Origin: Eimeria necatrix
Taxonomy: Eukaryota; Apicomplexa; Conoidasida; Eucoccidiorida; Eimeriidae
NCBI RefSeq assembly: GCF_000499385.1
Contig: NW_013654700.1
Coordinates: forward strand, 1 to 15,994
Length of the DNA stretch: 15,994 bases
Direction of reading: 5' to 3'
The notes below the pieces were generated by a model, which was given only the letters and a program-made list of their open reading frames with translations, did not search any database and was not told the DNA's origin. A program made the position numbers and the translations under genes. Below, in pieces: positions 1 through 9,157 of the stretch. Within the stretch, counting starts at the first letter, position 1; each line of letters begins with the position of its first letter.

Positions 1-21
1 TTGGTGACCGTACGTCGCTTG

Positions 22-82
22 CGGTTCTCGCCACGACACCTCATGAACACCCATGACAAGCGGCCACAGTCGCCACCTACCG
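22..82 (+). repeat. Diverged short dispersed repeat, copy 1
   Basis: This stretch aligns without gaps to 851-911, at a fixed offset of 829, with about 15 mismatches (roughly 75% identity). The best block starts at the shared CGGTTCTCG. Similarity fades on both sides. The pair lies in the same reading frame of two short open frames, but most differences change the amino acid, so nothing suggests a conserved protein. Confidence 0.5.
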
Positions 83-667
83 CTGCTGACCTGCTAACCC
101 ACACATGCCATCATTCTCAGGGATCTTTTGCATGCACCATCAACACAGCAGCCGATACGCCAAAGCCTAAGCCACTCCATACAGCTGCCTGCAACTGCGG
201 CCAACGCCTGCTTCCGCTGGGCTCAGGCCCTCTCCTCTCAAAGTGGGCTAAGCCAAATGCGCTGCCATTCCTGTTGCTGTCAGTCACCTCTACACCTTCC
301 CATTTGCCCTCCAAAATCATCCGCTCCACAATGTGAGCAGTTCACTTCATGGGGGGGTTGAATCCACTGATCTCTCCTTATTCAAACGACGGCACCAGGA
401 TCTCACGAAGGCTCCTGCACCCGATAATTCAAACGTTTCTAGGCTAGGCACGTGTCTCAATTTACAAGTCGCCACTCAAAGCAGCTGCTCATCTGGATCC
501 ACGTCTGCATTAATTGCCCAGCGCACTTCCTCTTCCTTTGGCACAACGAGAATTCCCATTGATGATTTACCATGTTCCGATAGTTTGTCGGTTTCTCAAG
601 CATCCCAATATGTTGCGTTCACTTCATTGACGCGCCATGCCCACTCAGTGCCCGCCTTGTCAAAACG

Positions 668-1141
668 ATGCATTTCCTCCTCCTACATTTCCTAAGCACT
701 CTGCTGGCGGCGTTGGCACTCTGCAAGCTACGGCACGAGCAAGTGCGTCAATATTTTGGCAGGCATTTTGTAGGGCACCTACTGCGGCGCTTGTTGACGA
801 AGGCAATTAAAAGCGATCTTTTGCGCGGCAATCACTGGCATGCAGCGCACCGGTTCTCGCTACGACAACCCGTGAGCAACCATGAGAATCACGCACGGTC
901 GCGACGTGCCTCAACAGAATTTCGGTATATCTGCGCAACTGAAATTTTTTCTTTTTTGCATTTTCTTAAATGGTGCTTCAGCTTGACGTACATAATCATG
1001 TCTAGCTCTCTACTCAAAACAAGGGCAATCAAAACGGTGTTTCTCTCGTGTATGCATTTTATTTGTCTTTTATTCATCCATGGACCCCAACGGGAATGGA
1101 GTCCAACTCACGAACCCATTAAAGATGTGCCAAAGCCTTAG
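668..1141 (+). other. Open frame of 157 codons, doubtful gene
   Basis: It starts with ATG and its first 19 residues look like a signal peptide (Leu/Ala/Phe-rich after Met-His). Two more hydrophobic patches lie near residues 93-110 and 126-138. The T-rich DNA gives hydrophobic residues for free, no family is recognised, and codons 62-82 lie in a repeat shared with 22-82. It could be a first exon or a chance frame; chance is favoured. Confidence 0.15.
851..911 (+). repeat. Diverged short dispersed repeat, copy 2
   Basis: This is the partner of 22-82. It lies inside the open frame 668-1141. About 45 of 60 columns match with no indel. It may be a fragment of a longer element whose other part lies left of the window edge. 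Confidence 0.5.
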
Positions 1142-1320
1142 ACTAGTCTACCACCATGGATGTCATCGACATACTTCCTGCAGAGGCCAACGCAATCGGC
1201 CGTAATGCCTTGCAGATTTAGCGTGATGGTGAGGTACAAAAAGCAACACAAGGACATAGACAAATGGCTTAACACGAGAATCCCGATATGAACAACAGCA
1301 GGAGAGATAAGGAAGGGAAA

Positions 1321-1980
1321 ACAGAGGTAAAAGATTACACACGCAGAGGAAACTGCAAAAGAAAAAAAAGCAGGGGAGAAAAAGGTGAGGAAAGGAGGCA
1401 AGAACAGCAATAACTCACACGCAGGCACAAACAAAACAGCCTCCGCGAGCACATTGCGCCTTGGTCGCAGCACAGTCACCAGAACAACAGCGCAAAAGCA
1501 GCACCACAGCCAGCAGAAAAACAACAGTAACAGCACCACCACCAGCTTAGCAGCTGCAGCATAGCTGCGATACCGTCACCGCAGCAGCAGCGCTAAGGCA
1601 CACTAGAGCAGCACCACAAAGGGAGGACTACCACAAACACAGCAACACCAGCACCACTAGATTAGCAGCACTGCAGCAGAGCAAACATCACCCTTCAGCA
1701 TAGCAAAGGCAGCTTCGAAAGCATCCTCAGTACTTCCAGAGCACAACAACCAGCAGCATCATAGAAGCGCCGTAACCACAGCAGTTCCGCTCCAGCTGCA
1801 GCGGCGCAGCAGCATCACATTCTCAAAAGGAAGAGGCTGGACATCGCAATCCACAACAGCTGCACCACTTAAAAGCACCCGACAGCCGCATATCAGCAGT
1901 GCCATCGCTCTGGCGGAAGCAACAGCGTTACGACACATAGAGCAGCAGTGTGGCAATATTAATACAGCAGCACCAGCCCC
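1321..1980 (+). other. T-depleted, CAG- and purine-rich tract
   Basis: By hand count the + strand has only about 72 T in 660 bases (11%), and about 29 in the first 360 (8%). 1321-1420 is purine-rich with A and G runs. From about 1490 on it is dominated by CAG/AGC/GCA trinucleotides mixed with CAC/ACC. No + frame stays open for 60 codons because TAG and TAA interrupt the repeats, so it is not an intact homopolymer-encoding exon. Eimeria genomes are known for CAG-rich segments both in and between genes. It lies downstream of the minus-strand gene, whose own coding strand also carries CAG, so the strand bias here is opposite to that gene. Confidence 0.6.
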
Positions 1981-2088
1981 GCCACGAGGGGAGTAGCCAG
2001 AAAGCCACAGCAGCGAGATAAGCTATCCAAAATCGTGTCAGTTTCAGCCCCGTGCTACTGTTTGGCTTCTTTTCGGCCCTTTGCTTTG

Positions 2089-2490
2089 TCAGCTCACATA
2101 GCAAGGGCCTTCTCCAGAGTGACCGAGGCGGCGGACGCGCAAATTTGCGTCGTAACCCGTGGTTCTTTCACCTTGATTGAGGGCCCTGTAACACTGTAGT
2201 ACACCAAATATAACAGCTACCACAGCTAGGACCAAAGACGTAAGCGCCAACAGAGCTGCGGGGCGCAGCCGTTGTAACCCTTTTGCTGCTGCCTGCGAAC
2301 TGTGCAGGTTGTTTAGCAGCAGCGCTTCCTTTTGCTGCTGCTGCGCGTTCTTGTTGAGGTGGAGAGAAGGCACCGCCACTCTTTGCCCGGTCGTTGCTAT
2401 TTCTTCTAAAGGTGGCCGAGATCCTGATGCAGGAACCGTAGCTGCTGCTGCCGATGCAGCGAGAGACAGCAGCAACAAGTTGTGACGCAT
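2089..2490 (-). CDS. Small secreted or surface single-pass membrane protein, function unknown
   Basis: A 133-residue protein. Residues 4-17 form a hydrophobic Leu/Ala signal-peptide core, with small residues at 13-23 suitable for cleavage. Residues 24-76 are polar, with a four-Gln run at 50-53 and little Cys. A strong hydrophobic span at about 77-99 (DNA about 2194-2262) is followed by a basic tail of about 33 residues, suggesting type I topology. The ATG has A at -3, and a signal peptide directly after it supports this start. Gln, Ala and Leu runs suit Eimeria proteins. It has only two Cys, both after residue 99, so it is not a cysteine-rich SAG-type surface antigen. No family is recognised. 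The last codons contain a donor-like GTGAGC just before the TGA, so the true C-terminus could differ by splicing. Whether it sits on the surface, in a secretory organelle or in the ER cannot be told. Confidence 0.62.
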   Translation of the reverse strand: MRHNLLLLSLAASAAAATVPASGSRPPLEEIATTGQRVAVPSLHLNKNAQQQQKEALLLNNLHSSQAAAKGLQRLRPAALLALTSLVLAVVAVIFGVLQCYRALNQGERTTGYDANLRVRRLGHSGEGPCYVS

Positions 2491-3286
2491 TGTAGGAATG
2501 CTGTTGTGACCTGTTGCGAGGATGTGCTATTCTGGGTACGGTTTTGCTGCAACTAAGAGTGGTATTGAGTAGACTATGATGAAATGAATAAACCAGTGAT
2601 ATGGCGACTGCGATTCATTACTGGACAGAGGCAACACCCAGTGGACCAATGTCTCGGTCGGCACTAGGCTGCTGCGGTACCAGACGTGTTAATGCACCTG
2701 CCCCGCTTCGCCCCGGTTTCAGTTAATTTTCTTCCTTTTACCTGGCTCAGTGACAATTAATTTGATGGTTTTGAGGGATCAAACAGCTAATTAGTTGCAT
2801 ATGCATCAACAGCAACAGCTGCCCACTATGCTGCACGTCTTCTGTGGGCTCTGCGAACAGAGGCCGGACTGGATCTGGGAAAAAGATCTGTCTCCTCCTA
2901 CTGGTTACAATGCGAGCGCCACTCTATATTCAGCGGCTTAGTATGTGAACAGCAATTTTCTGCGATCTGCATTGTGTCCAGCTTATCGTTGCATTTGGGT
3001 GGGCACCGACTCCTCACGCCAAGCGCCCGCACAGATCCGTCATCAATAACCCACAGTCACCTCAGGTTTAAACCTACTCTTTGCACGCTACTTTTATGTG
3101 TTCTCTAGGAAGTTTCTGCTTAGCCGCCGAATTCTGTCACAATGCCTTAAAGCCTATGCTCTGGCCCTAACGCAGAACGCCCGACCGCAACATTCTACTG
3201 CAGCCGGTTTTAAACAAGTTCGCTACCATTACAATGCGACTGCAGCATGAGCGGGCTTGCGGCTTGGCCTTCTGGAAGCAAAAGGC
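2491..3286. other. Non-genic upstream flank of the membrane-protein gene
   Basis: No frame of 60 codons or more is open on either strand. It should contain the promoter and 5' leader of the minus-strand gene, but no core element can be named with confidence. A 10-bp palindrome TGCATATGCA lies near 2797-2806. Nothing else stands out. Confidence 0.4.
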
Positions 3287-3328
3287 GTTAGTGAATATAA
3301 AGTGAATGTTAGTGAATAAAAAGTGAAT
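3287..3328 (+). repeat. 21-bp tandem duplication
   Basis: Two adjacent 21-bp units (3287-3307 and 3308-3328) begin GTTAGTGAATA and end AAAGTGAAT; they differ at one base. The unit itself contains two AGTGAAT blocks. It is AT-rich, and no open frame covers it. Confidence 0.75.
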
Positions 3329-3860
3329 GCAGGGGCCGCAGGTCAAAGATGCGTTAGAGTTGAATGTGACAGTTACTCACGTCTCGTTAATGCACATATA
3401 TTTCGTGCTGTGGAGATGTGCGAGTTGCGCACGCCCCCAAGAATAGATAAGAGAACAAATATGCATGTAAGGGTGTCTCTTCTAATGCGTAGCTCATGAT
3501 TTGTTCTGTGACGCTAAGCAAAGCACTAAGCGGCCACTTGAAGCTGCACCCCCAAGAAGCGAAGTGGCCGTGCCCTAGCACTGTACAAGTAAACTAAGAT
3601 TTCCATTTGCTTTGTTTGAGCTAAACTTTGTACGATTCCGTCAAGCAAGGCCATTTTTGGCTGCGTGTAGTGTTCTGGAGCCGCAAGTTTTGTAGGCAGA
3701 GTGCGCGACGCTTCAAGCCGACGAGTTGCACCTGCAGGCATGGCGCTGTGTATCAGGCACCATGCTTTGAAAAGATTTTTTTTTCAGTGGCTGTACTCTT
3801 GGCAGTGTCACAGCTGCAAATAAGGACGTCAGTTCCTTATTTTCCAGCCGGTATCTGCCG

Positions 3861-3992
3861 CCCTTCACAAGGCAGTGGAACTTCAAGCGCTATTCACGGC
3901 GAAATGTTTTCACCTAGGTTTGGTGGCCCTTCACAAGGCAGTGGAACTTCAAGCGCTATTCACGGCGAAATGTTCACACCTAGGTTTGGTGC
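3861..3992 (+). repeat. 66-bp tandem duplication (minisatellite-like)
   Basis: Two head-to-tail units, 3861-3926 and 3927-3992, match at 63 of 66 positions. Differences are a TT to CA pair in the middle of the AATGTT..CACC block and the last base. The high identity means a recent duplication or ongoing unequal exchange. The length keeps any overlapping reading frame intact. Confidence 0.9.
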
Positions 3993-4026
3993 ACTTTTGG
4001 CAAAGTCGGAGTCTGTCGGTGTCTTC

Positions 4027-4086
4027 ATTATGTTGGCGGTATTTTCATTCTGTTGGCGATATTTCCATTATGCTGGCAGTATGAAC
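4027..4086 (+). repeat. Degenerate 20-bp tandem repeat, three units
   Basis: Units at 4027-4046, 4047-4066 and 4067-4086 share the pattern ATT.TG.TGGC..TAT. The third is the most diverged at its end. The period is not a multiple of 3, so it would shift any reading frame between units. It lies 34 bp after the 66-bp duplication. Confidence 0.7.
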
Positions 4087-4643
4087 TCAACTCAGGAACG
4101 TTCCTAAACTCAGTCTTTCTGCATCAAACAAGGCATGCAACTTAACAAGAACCTAGAGGGAATGAAAAACGGCTTCCAGGCTGCTATTACCGTCTTTGTG
4201 AAGGAGCCTAAGCGAAGCAAACCTACGGTGAAGGCAGAAAGAAACGCCCGAATCGCAGAACATTAAGCAAAGTATTGCATTGAAAACATGAAGTATTTCA
4301 TCTTGAAAGACGAAAAGCCGAAAATATGAAGCTTTACGAGCATGCTAAATACTGTTTTTAAACAGTGCAGTCTCTGCTGAAAGAATCTCCTTCAGAAGAT
4401 GGGAGCTGACATCAGGAGCCTTGACAGCAGTATCAGCGCACAGATAAAAACCATATAAAAGGCCAAACCCGTCAAAGGCTCTTTGGAGAGCAAAATCACA
4501 CGTGTAAGCATAACCCCAAAATACTGGAAAGAAAGAATTGAAGCCCGCAAATCACCCAAACAGGGACTGCAAATCATCATGAACTAATTTCTCTTATTAA
4601 TGCTGAACGCAAAACTCTGAAGTTTAATACCAGGCCTTTACGT
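4087..4643. other. Non-genic stretch
   Basis: No supported gene. A weak 21-bp imperfect direct repeat built on AAGTATT...CAT...TTGAAA is visible near 4270-4312. A minus-strand frame of about 60 codons at 4392-4580 has no recognisable features. Confidence 0.3.
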
Positions 4644-4719
4644 CTCGAGTCGTGGATTCTAGAGCCTTAGATTCTGGGCATTAGCGAGGGATTCTGAAGC
4701 CCTAATCTTTAGTCTCGAG
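4644..4719 (+). repeat. Degenerate 35-bp repeat bounded by CTCGAG
   Basis: CTCGAG occurs at 4644-4649 and 4714-4719, exactly 70 bp apart. Between them are two loosely matching 35-bp units built on GGATTCT..(G/A)AGCC.TA, including a CCCTAA that resembles one unit of the plant/coccidian-type telomere sequence. Only isolated matches are present, not a telomeric array. Confidence 0.4.
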
Positions 4720-4974
4720 TATATGGTGGGTACTGCTGAGAGCCGTGGCCGTTTTTTCATTCGGGCTCTACAACAAACGAAAGGGAAGACAGAAGCATAA
4801 TTCGCAGCTTTTCTCCCCATTTCTTCTGCATGCTCTGTCAGCTCAAGTTTTTTATTTTATACGAATACCTCCAAGCAACTCAAACTCCAAGAAGTTTCAA
4901 GCAAATGACGGAATCTTCCTGGAGCAGCTGCGATGTTCTTTGAATGCACCACGGTTGCTGGAAAATAAAACGGT

Positions 4975-5406
4975 ATGGAACAGTACTTGCATAGAAGCTT
5001 CATAAAAATAGCGCTTGCTCATAAAAGGTTGGGAGACTTTCCTTTCTGTGTGCATATCTGCCCGATCAGTTGGAGAGTTGGATACAACGAGCTCATCTCG
5101 AGCTCACCGGGTCCGGCTCGAAGCCGACTCGCCGACTCACTTACTTCATATGCACATAACAGAGTGCCGACAAATTCACGAGGAAGCAGGCTAGAGATCT
5201 GTGCAGTTCCAATTCCTATCTTTCTAAGTTCATTTACTGCATGTGCCAGAAAACATGTTGATCCATCTCATATCTTCATTGTCAAAGCTGCCAATTTTTC
5301 AAGGCGTTGTGCGCTCACAGTTGCGACAGCTCCGCTTTGCTCATCGTATTTAAGGTTCTGGCTGCTGAGAGTCCTACAAAGCTTCACATATGCAGTACTG
5401 TATTAA
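4975..5406 (+). other. Open frame of 143 codons, doubtful gene
   Basis: It begins with ATG in a fair context (G at -3 and G at +4). The product has scattered Cys, a short direct 11-bp DNA repeat at 5088-5109 (CGAGCTCA twice) and a hydrophobic, aromatic C-terminus. No signal peptide, motif or family is recognised. The opposite strand is not open over most of it. It may be chance, or one exon of a gene that cannot be assembled by eye. Confidence 0.18.
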
Positions 5407-6811
5407 CACGTTGCTCACCTTTGAACGGAAAATCCTGTGAGCTGTTCCTGTGAGAGCTGGTCCAGTGGTTATCGTTGATAACAACAAATCCTGTCACGAT
5501 GAAATAGACACCGCTTCTTGTATGTTCGCAGTATAGCAGAATTTTAAGATCTGTATTTTCTAGCAGGAGTTGGCAACTGGACAAAACTAAAATGCGTTAT
5601 AAAGCCCAAAGCAACAAAGACAGTGTCCAGTGATTTGCAACTCCGCACTCAAGCGTATATCAGCATGGGCATGCCGAAGATGATGTTGCATTGCACAGAG
5701 GTAAGCCAAACACACTGAAAGCACAAGCTGCAGTTCTCTGTCCTTTATCCCCTTAAGCAATGCTTTGCTCATATCTCTCACATCAGATCTGCTCAGCCTT
5801 TTCTCTTTGCTCCCCCAACAAGAGGTGAACACTCTTACTTGCTTGAGCATCGTCAAAACTATTCATAAAGACAAGGGCTCACTTGTATGATCATTCGCTT
5901 CAGCAAAATGAAGCGAGGTGCTTTCATTTCTCAGATACATAGACAAAGGTAAAGATGACCCAAAGCAACCAGCCACATCAGCACTGATATGTGAAGCTGC
6001 AATGGCTACCTTAACACAGGAAAAAACAAAGCATGCGTTCAATGAGGAAGTCTTCCTGTCAAATTTGACAACGTATAGTTCCAAAGCGGAACAGTGGCTC
6101 ATGTGGTATCTGTGACGAGCAAAAGTCGCTCAAAGGGACAGATGGAATATCCAGCTGCACGAAACACACCATTACCCTGGCAAAGGGATACCGTATCGCT
6201 ACTAGGCGCACGGCAGCGCTAATCTTGGTCAAATGGCATCACTAAGTAACGTTTGTGATCACCGGCATGCAAAAGCGCGCACATCAAATAGTTTAGTAGC
6301 AGTGACAGCAACAACAGTTCCAATCTGCAGCGTTCTCCGATACAATGGTCACAAATTCTAATTACTTGTGGAGCATTGTTGTTCGATACAGGGTTGCTGA
6401 ACGTATTATATGCCACCATAGGTGCACCAGGAGTGTGCACGTAGCAATAAAGGCACTAAAGGCAAACAGCGAAAAACCCAGCGACATGCCGCGAGCTCTG
6501 TCCATTTAAGGTATAGGGTCACTTTTAAGTAGTGGGGCTGCCGCCATGTCAAATCCTAGGGTTTGGCATTTCGCTAAGTGAGCCTTAGTGACTTCGGCTG
6601 CGACGCGGCATGTACGCAGTTGAGGGAAGGGGCAAGCTAGTCTGGTTAATTTATAGTTAAACAGCCTGTTGCTCATGTATTAGCTGAGAGAGGTCAAGCA
6701 TTACTTTTTCGCAAGCACTACGTGGCGTATACACTATTCATTAGCAAAAACGTCATGCGCGCCCAAATTCACAGGATGCTGCCGCGCGTGTCCCTAAGCC
6801 AGAACGTGTCT
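5407..6811. other. Non-genic stretch with one possible exon
   Basis: No convincing gene. 5912-6112 (+) is open for 67 codons without an ATG start; its translation is balanced in charged and hydrophobic residues, and a pyrimidine-rich TTTCTCAG acceptor-like site ends at 5934. Overlapping minus-strand frames (5587-5856, 5863-6102, 6219-6440) show no motif. TGCATGC-type sites are at 6265 and a GCATGC at 6031. Confidence 0.25.
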
Positions 6812-7011
6812 CGCTACTGAATCGGGATAGCCGCTTTCGCACCGGCATGTGCTGCCATGCCGATTTCTACCGCTCAATGAAGTCTCTGCAAATAGACCGG
6901 CAGAACGTAAAACAAATGACGAGGCCCCTGATGATTGTGCATGCTGCGCGACATCCGTACGCACAAGCAGCAATCGACAGACTTGAACATCAGCAAAACT
7001 CTTGTGCATGC
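6812..7011 (+). repeat. Diverged dispersed repeat family 2, shorter copy
   Basis: 6812-6898 aligns to 12368-12454 with no gaps, starting from the shared CGCTACTGAAT, at about 58 of 87 matches. After a 50-bp length difference the match resumes at ATTGTGCA (6934 with 12540). 6961-6986 is the best block (23 of 26 with 12566-12591), and the match ends near the shared GTGCA at 7005. Translated in the same frame the two copies share only about 40% of residues at the start, as expected from drift, so a conserved protein is unlikely. Confidence 0.6.
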
Positions 7012-7076
7012 CAGAACGACCTCAGCACTAATTTGCACAGCTTCGCGCATAGTTTAGACACGTGAAGAAAAGCTGA

Positions 7077-7628
7077 AGACATGAAGAAATCTCATATCCT
7101 GGAGTTCTTCTGCGTGAAAAAACAAAAACGGACACAGCGAGATGCATTCAAGCACCACGCAGTGAACTCAGCTATCTATTCTGGAGTGTCATTATACTAT
7201 TCACGCTATGCATTGTATCATTTAAGCTGGATTTCCGAAATACTGCATCATGCAGCGCAGTTGTGCACTTGAACTGGAATGCCAACGTAAAATCAGCATC
7301 AATATGCGGCATATTCCTCTCAAGTCAAAGGCTACCCCGTTACAGCGAACTGCAATGCGAAGAAGATTTATGGTTGATACTAGTTCACAGGCAGCGAAAA
7401 GCTGTCGCGGCCGGTGACATATGCATTGGTTTTTCCATTTGCGATAGTTCCTCGCACTTAAGCTTCACACTTAACTTTCATACGATATATATCGACCGGA
7501 TATACGAATTCTTTTCTACCTATAATGGCAAGAAAGATGTCTGTGGAGACTTTTTCGCTGTGTACGGTGCGGTGCGCCTCGTGAACGACCGCAACAGGAA
7601 AGGAAAGAAAATAAACTGGAGCCGTTAA
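7077..7628 (+). other. 183-codon open frame without any Met, possible exon
   Basis: The frame is bounded by TGA at 7074 and TAA at 7626 and contains no ATG at all, so it cannot be a stand-alone gene starting with Met. Codons 31-49 (7167-7223) encode an uninterrupted hydrophobic stretch of membrane-span length (Leu/Ile/Val/Phe/Trp). The rest is mixed, with aromatic residues and a basic end (RNRKGKK). No family is recognised. It could be an internal or last exon, decayed coding DNA, or chance. It starts just after the family 2 repeat copy. Confidence 0.2.
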
Positions 7629-7701
7629 AAGTCACATCAGCGAACAAGCAATAATTATTAACAACGAAGGCGGAAGTTTCGTTTGCTTGATCGGATCGCA
7701 A

Positions 7702-9157
7702 ACATAGGCGACACCCTCACTTTTGCAGCGCACTACAAGTCATAAGACAAAGCCTTGAAGTTCTATCATATGCATTCGCAGAGCTTCAAAGGATTAACTT
7801 TTGTGGAAGCATGCCTGCAAAAACGGGCAATAAGATGCTAAGAGCTTTGTCTACTGTTGGAATGCTTAGAAGAGCAAACAGTGAACAGACGCAGCTGCCC
7901 TCAGTTTGTCCGGAGGCGTGTACCGATTCTTTCGGGCGGGAGCAATCTGTTGGTCCAAACAAGCAGCTGAATTTCCCCGCAAGCATGGCATCCACAGCAG
8001 CGAATTTCGCGCGCAGGCAAAGCTGTTTGTTTCTTTACGGAGGCGCACTAGCTGAATTACGCCAAGGCCTCAACCACATTTGAAACAACGCGCTAATTCG
8101 CCAGACTGCCCGCTGCTTTTCAATTCCTGGCCTCTTCAGAGAGGCCCAACGCCACTCGTGCGCAGTGTCTTAGACAGAAAGGTCTGTCAGTACCTCTGAA
8201 TCCAGCAAATGTGGCTCACTGTTTGACACAAGGTTAAAGGCGGGGACGCGTTGGCTGCGCACGACGGCTCCTAGTCTGGGAAGTTCGCTTGTAGCGAATT
8301 CTGGGCCTAATGGGCATGCGATGCCGCGATGCGAAACCACTTTGAAGCAGCGCCAAACGAGTTTCAAACGCTGTTACATAGCTTCATGCCCTGGGAGCGC
8401 CATCTGTAAATCAAGCAAAAATCGCGGGACTGTGCTGGATAAAAGAACATGGACAAATATGCATAGTGACTAGTTGAGTGGCAAGTGTAGTGTCTTGCTC
8501 TTTGCAGGCTAGTGATGTTAAACGGACAACAGACGAACCCAGCAGCCCTTTGGATGCGCTGAGGCAAAAGCAGAATTGTTGCAAGTCGTGGCAGAAAAGC
8601 ACATTTTCAGGTCCAAAGGAGCACCTGAAACTAAAGTGAAATTTCTGTGCACATGGGAAGTGCTCCACGTGCGCTTTCTCCTAAATGTGACATCATTGCA
8701 GTAAACAGCGCGCTCATGAAAAATTCTACTTTTGTCCAGCAGCGCACCAGCTGAGTTTTCTCAAAGATAAGATCGAAGTGGAGTGATGCTTGTGGTGAAG
8801 TTTCCTTGAATCCCGAAAGCCCTAGCTTTTACCACCACTGGCTTTGCTGGAGGGCACAAAGCTGCAGACACTAAGGGTGGTAGAGTGCACACAAAAAAAT
8901 TCTTCATGACTTGAAAAGGTAAATTTATTGTTTCCAATTCAAAAACACATCAAGCCCAATAACTCTTCCGGAATTGTGACCAAGAGCAACACACCTCCTG
9001 GGATTCAGCACGAGAAAGCGGACTTGGGCGATGCGCTTTATCCACTACAAAAGCCAAAAGCGCTCTCGACTCGCCACAAAACGCCCAAATAACGACATTC
9101 AGCTTTTTGATCAAGGTCGAAGAGATTCAAAAGGGCACCGGACAACCGCGTAGCTGA
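7702..9157. other. Non-genic stretch
   Basis: Only short frames with no motif, mostly overlapping on opposite strands (7786-7995 minus with 7811-8083 plus; 8364-8668 minus). GCATGC is at 7809 and 8314. A GAAAGCCCTAG near 8815 resembles the GAAGCCCTAA in the 4.7 kb repeat but is too short to call related. Nothing else supported. Confidence 0.3.

Larger units (their letters stand above)
3628..4107 (+). other. Open frame of 159 codons spanning a 66-bp tandem repeat, doubtful gene
   Basis: The frame opens at TTG and has no ATG until the first repeat unit, so it would need an upstream exon to be a real CDS. It contains a hydrophobic patch near residues 50-62 and two in-frame 22-residue units that differ by Ser to Thr near the end. 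Because 66 is a multiple of 3, the repeat is open in more than one frame, which lowers its weight as coding evidence. A hydrophobic, aromatic-rich end comes from the 20-bp repeats. No family is recognised. Confidence 0.15.

Noticed and set aside
1..336. 111-codon + frame running from the window edge as a partial gene
   Set aside because: It has no recognisable domain and a Pro/His/Ser-rich chance-like composition; its start is a TTG at the edge, and part of it is the diverged repeat shared with 851-911.
1138..1542. Minus-strand 134-codon hydrophobic frame that contains Tyr-Val-Asp-Asp, the reverse transcriptase catalytic signature (1162-1173)
   Set aside because: The four residues sit 7 residues from the stop with no other reverse transcriptase motif upstream. 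The hydrophobic character is explained by the T-rich complement of the purine-rich tract.
1759..1956. Minus-strand 65-codon frame as a second exon of the membrane-protein gene
   Set aside because: A donor-like site exists before it, but no convincing acceptor joins it and its residues reflect the CAG tract read in antisense.
4690..4705. Interstitial telomere array (CCCTAA/TTTAGGG)
   Set aside because: Only single isolated matches are present; there is no tandem run.
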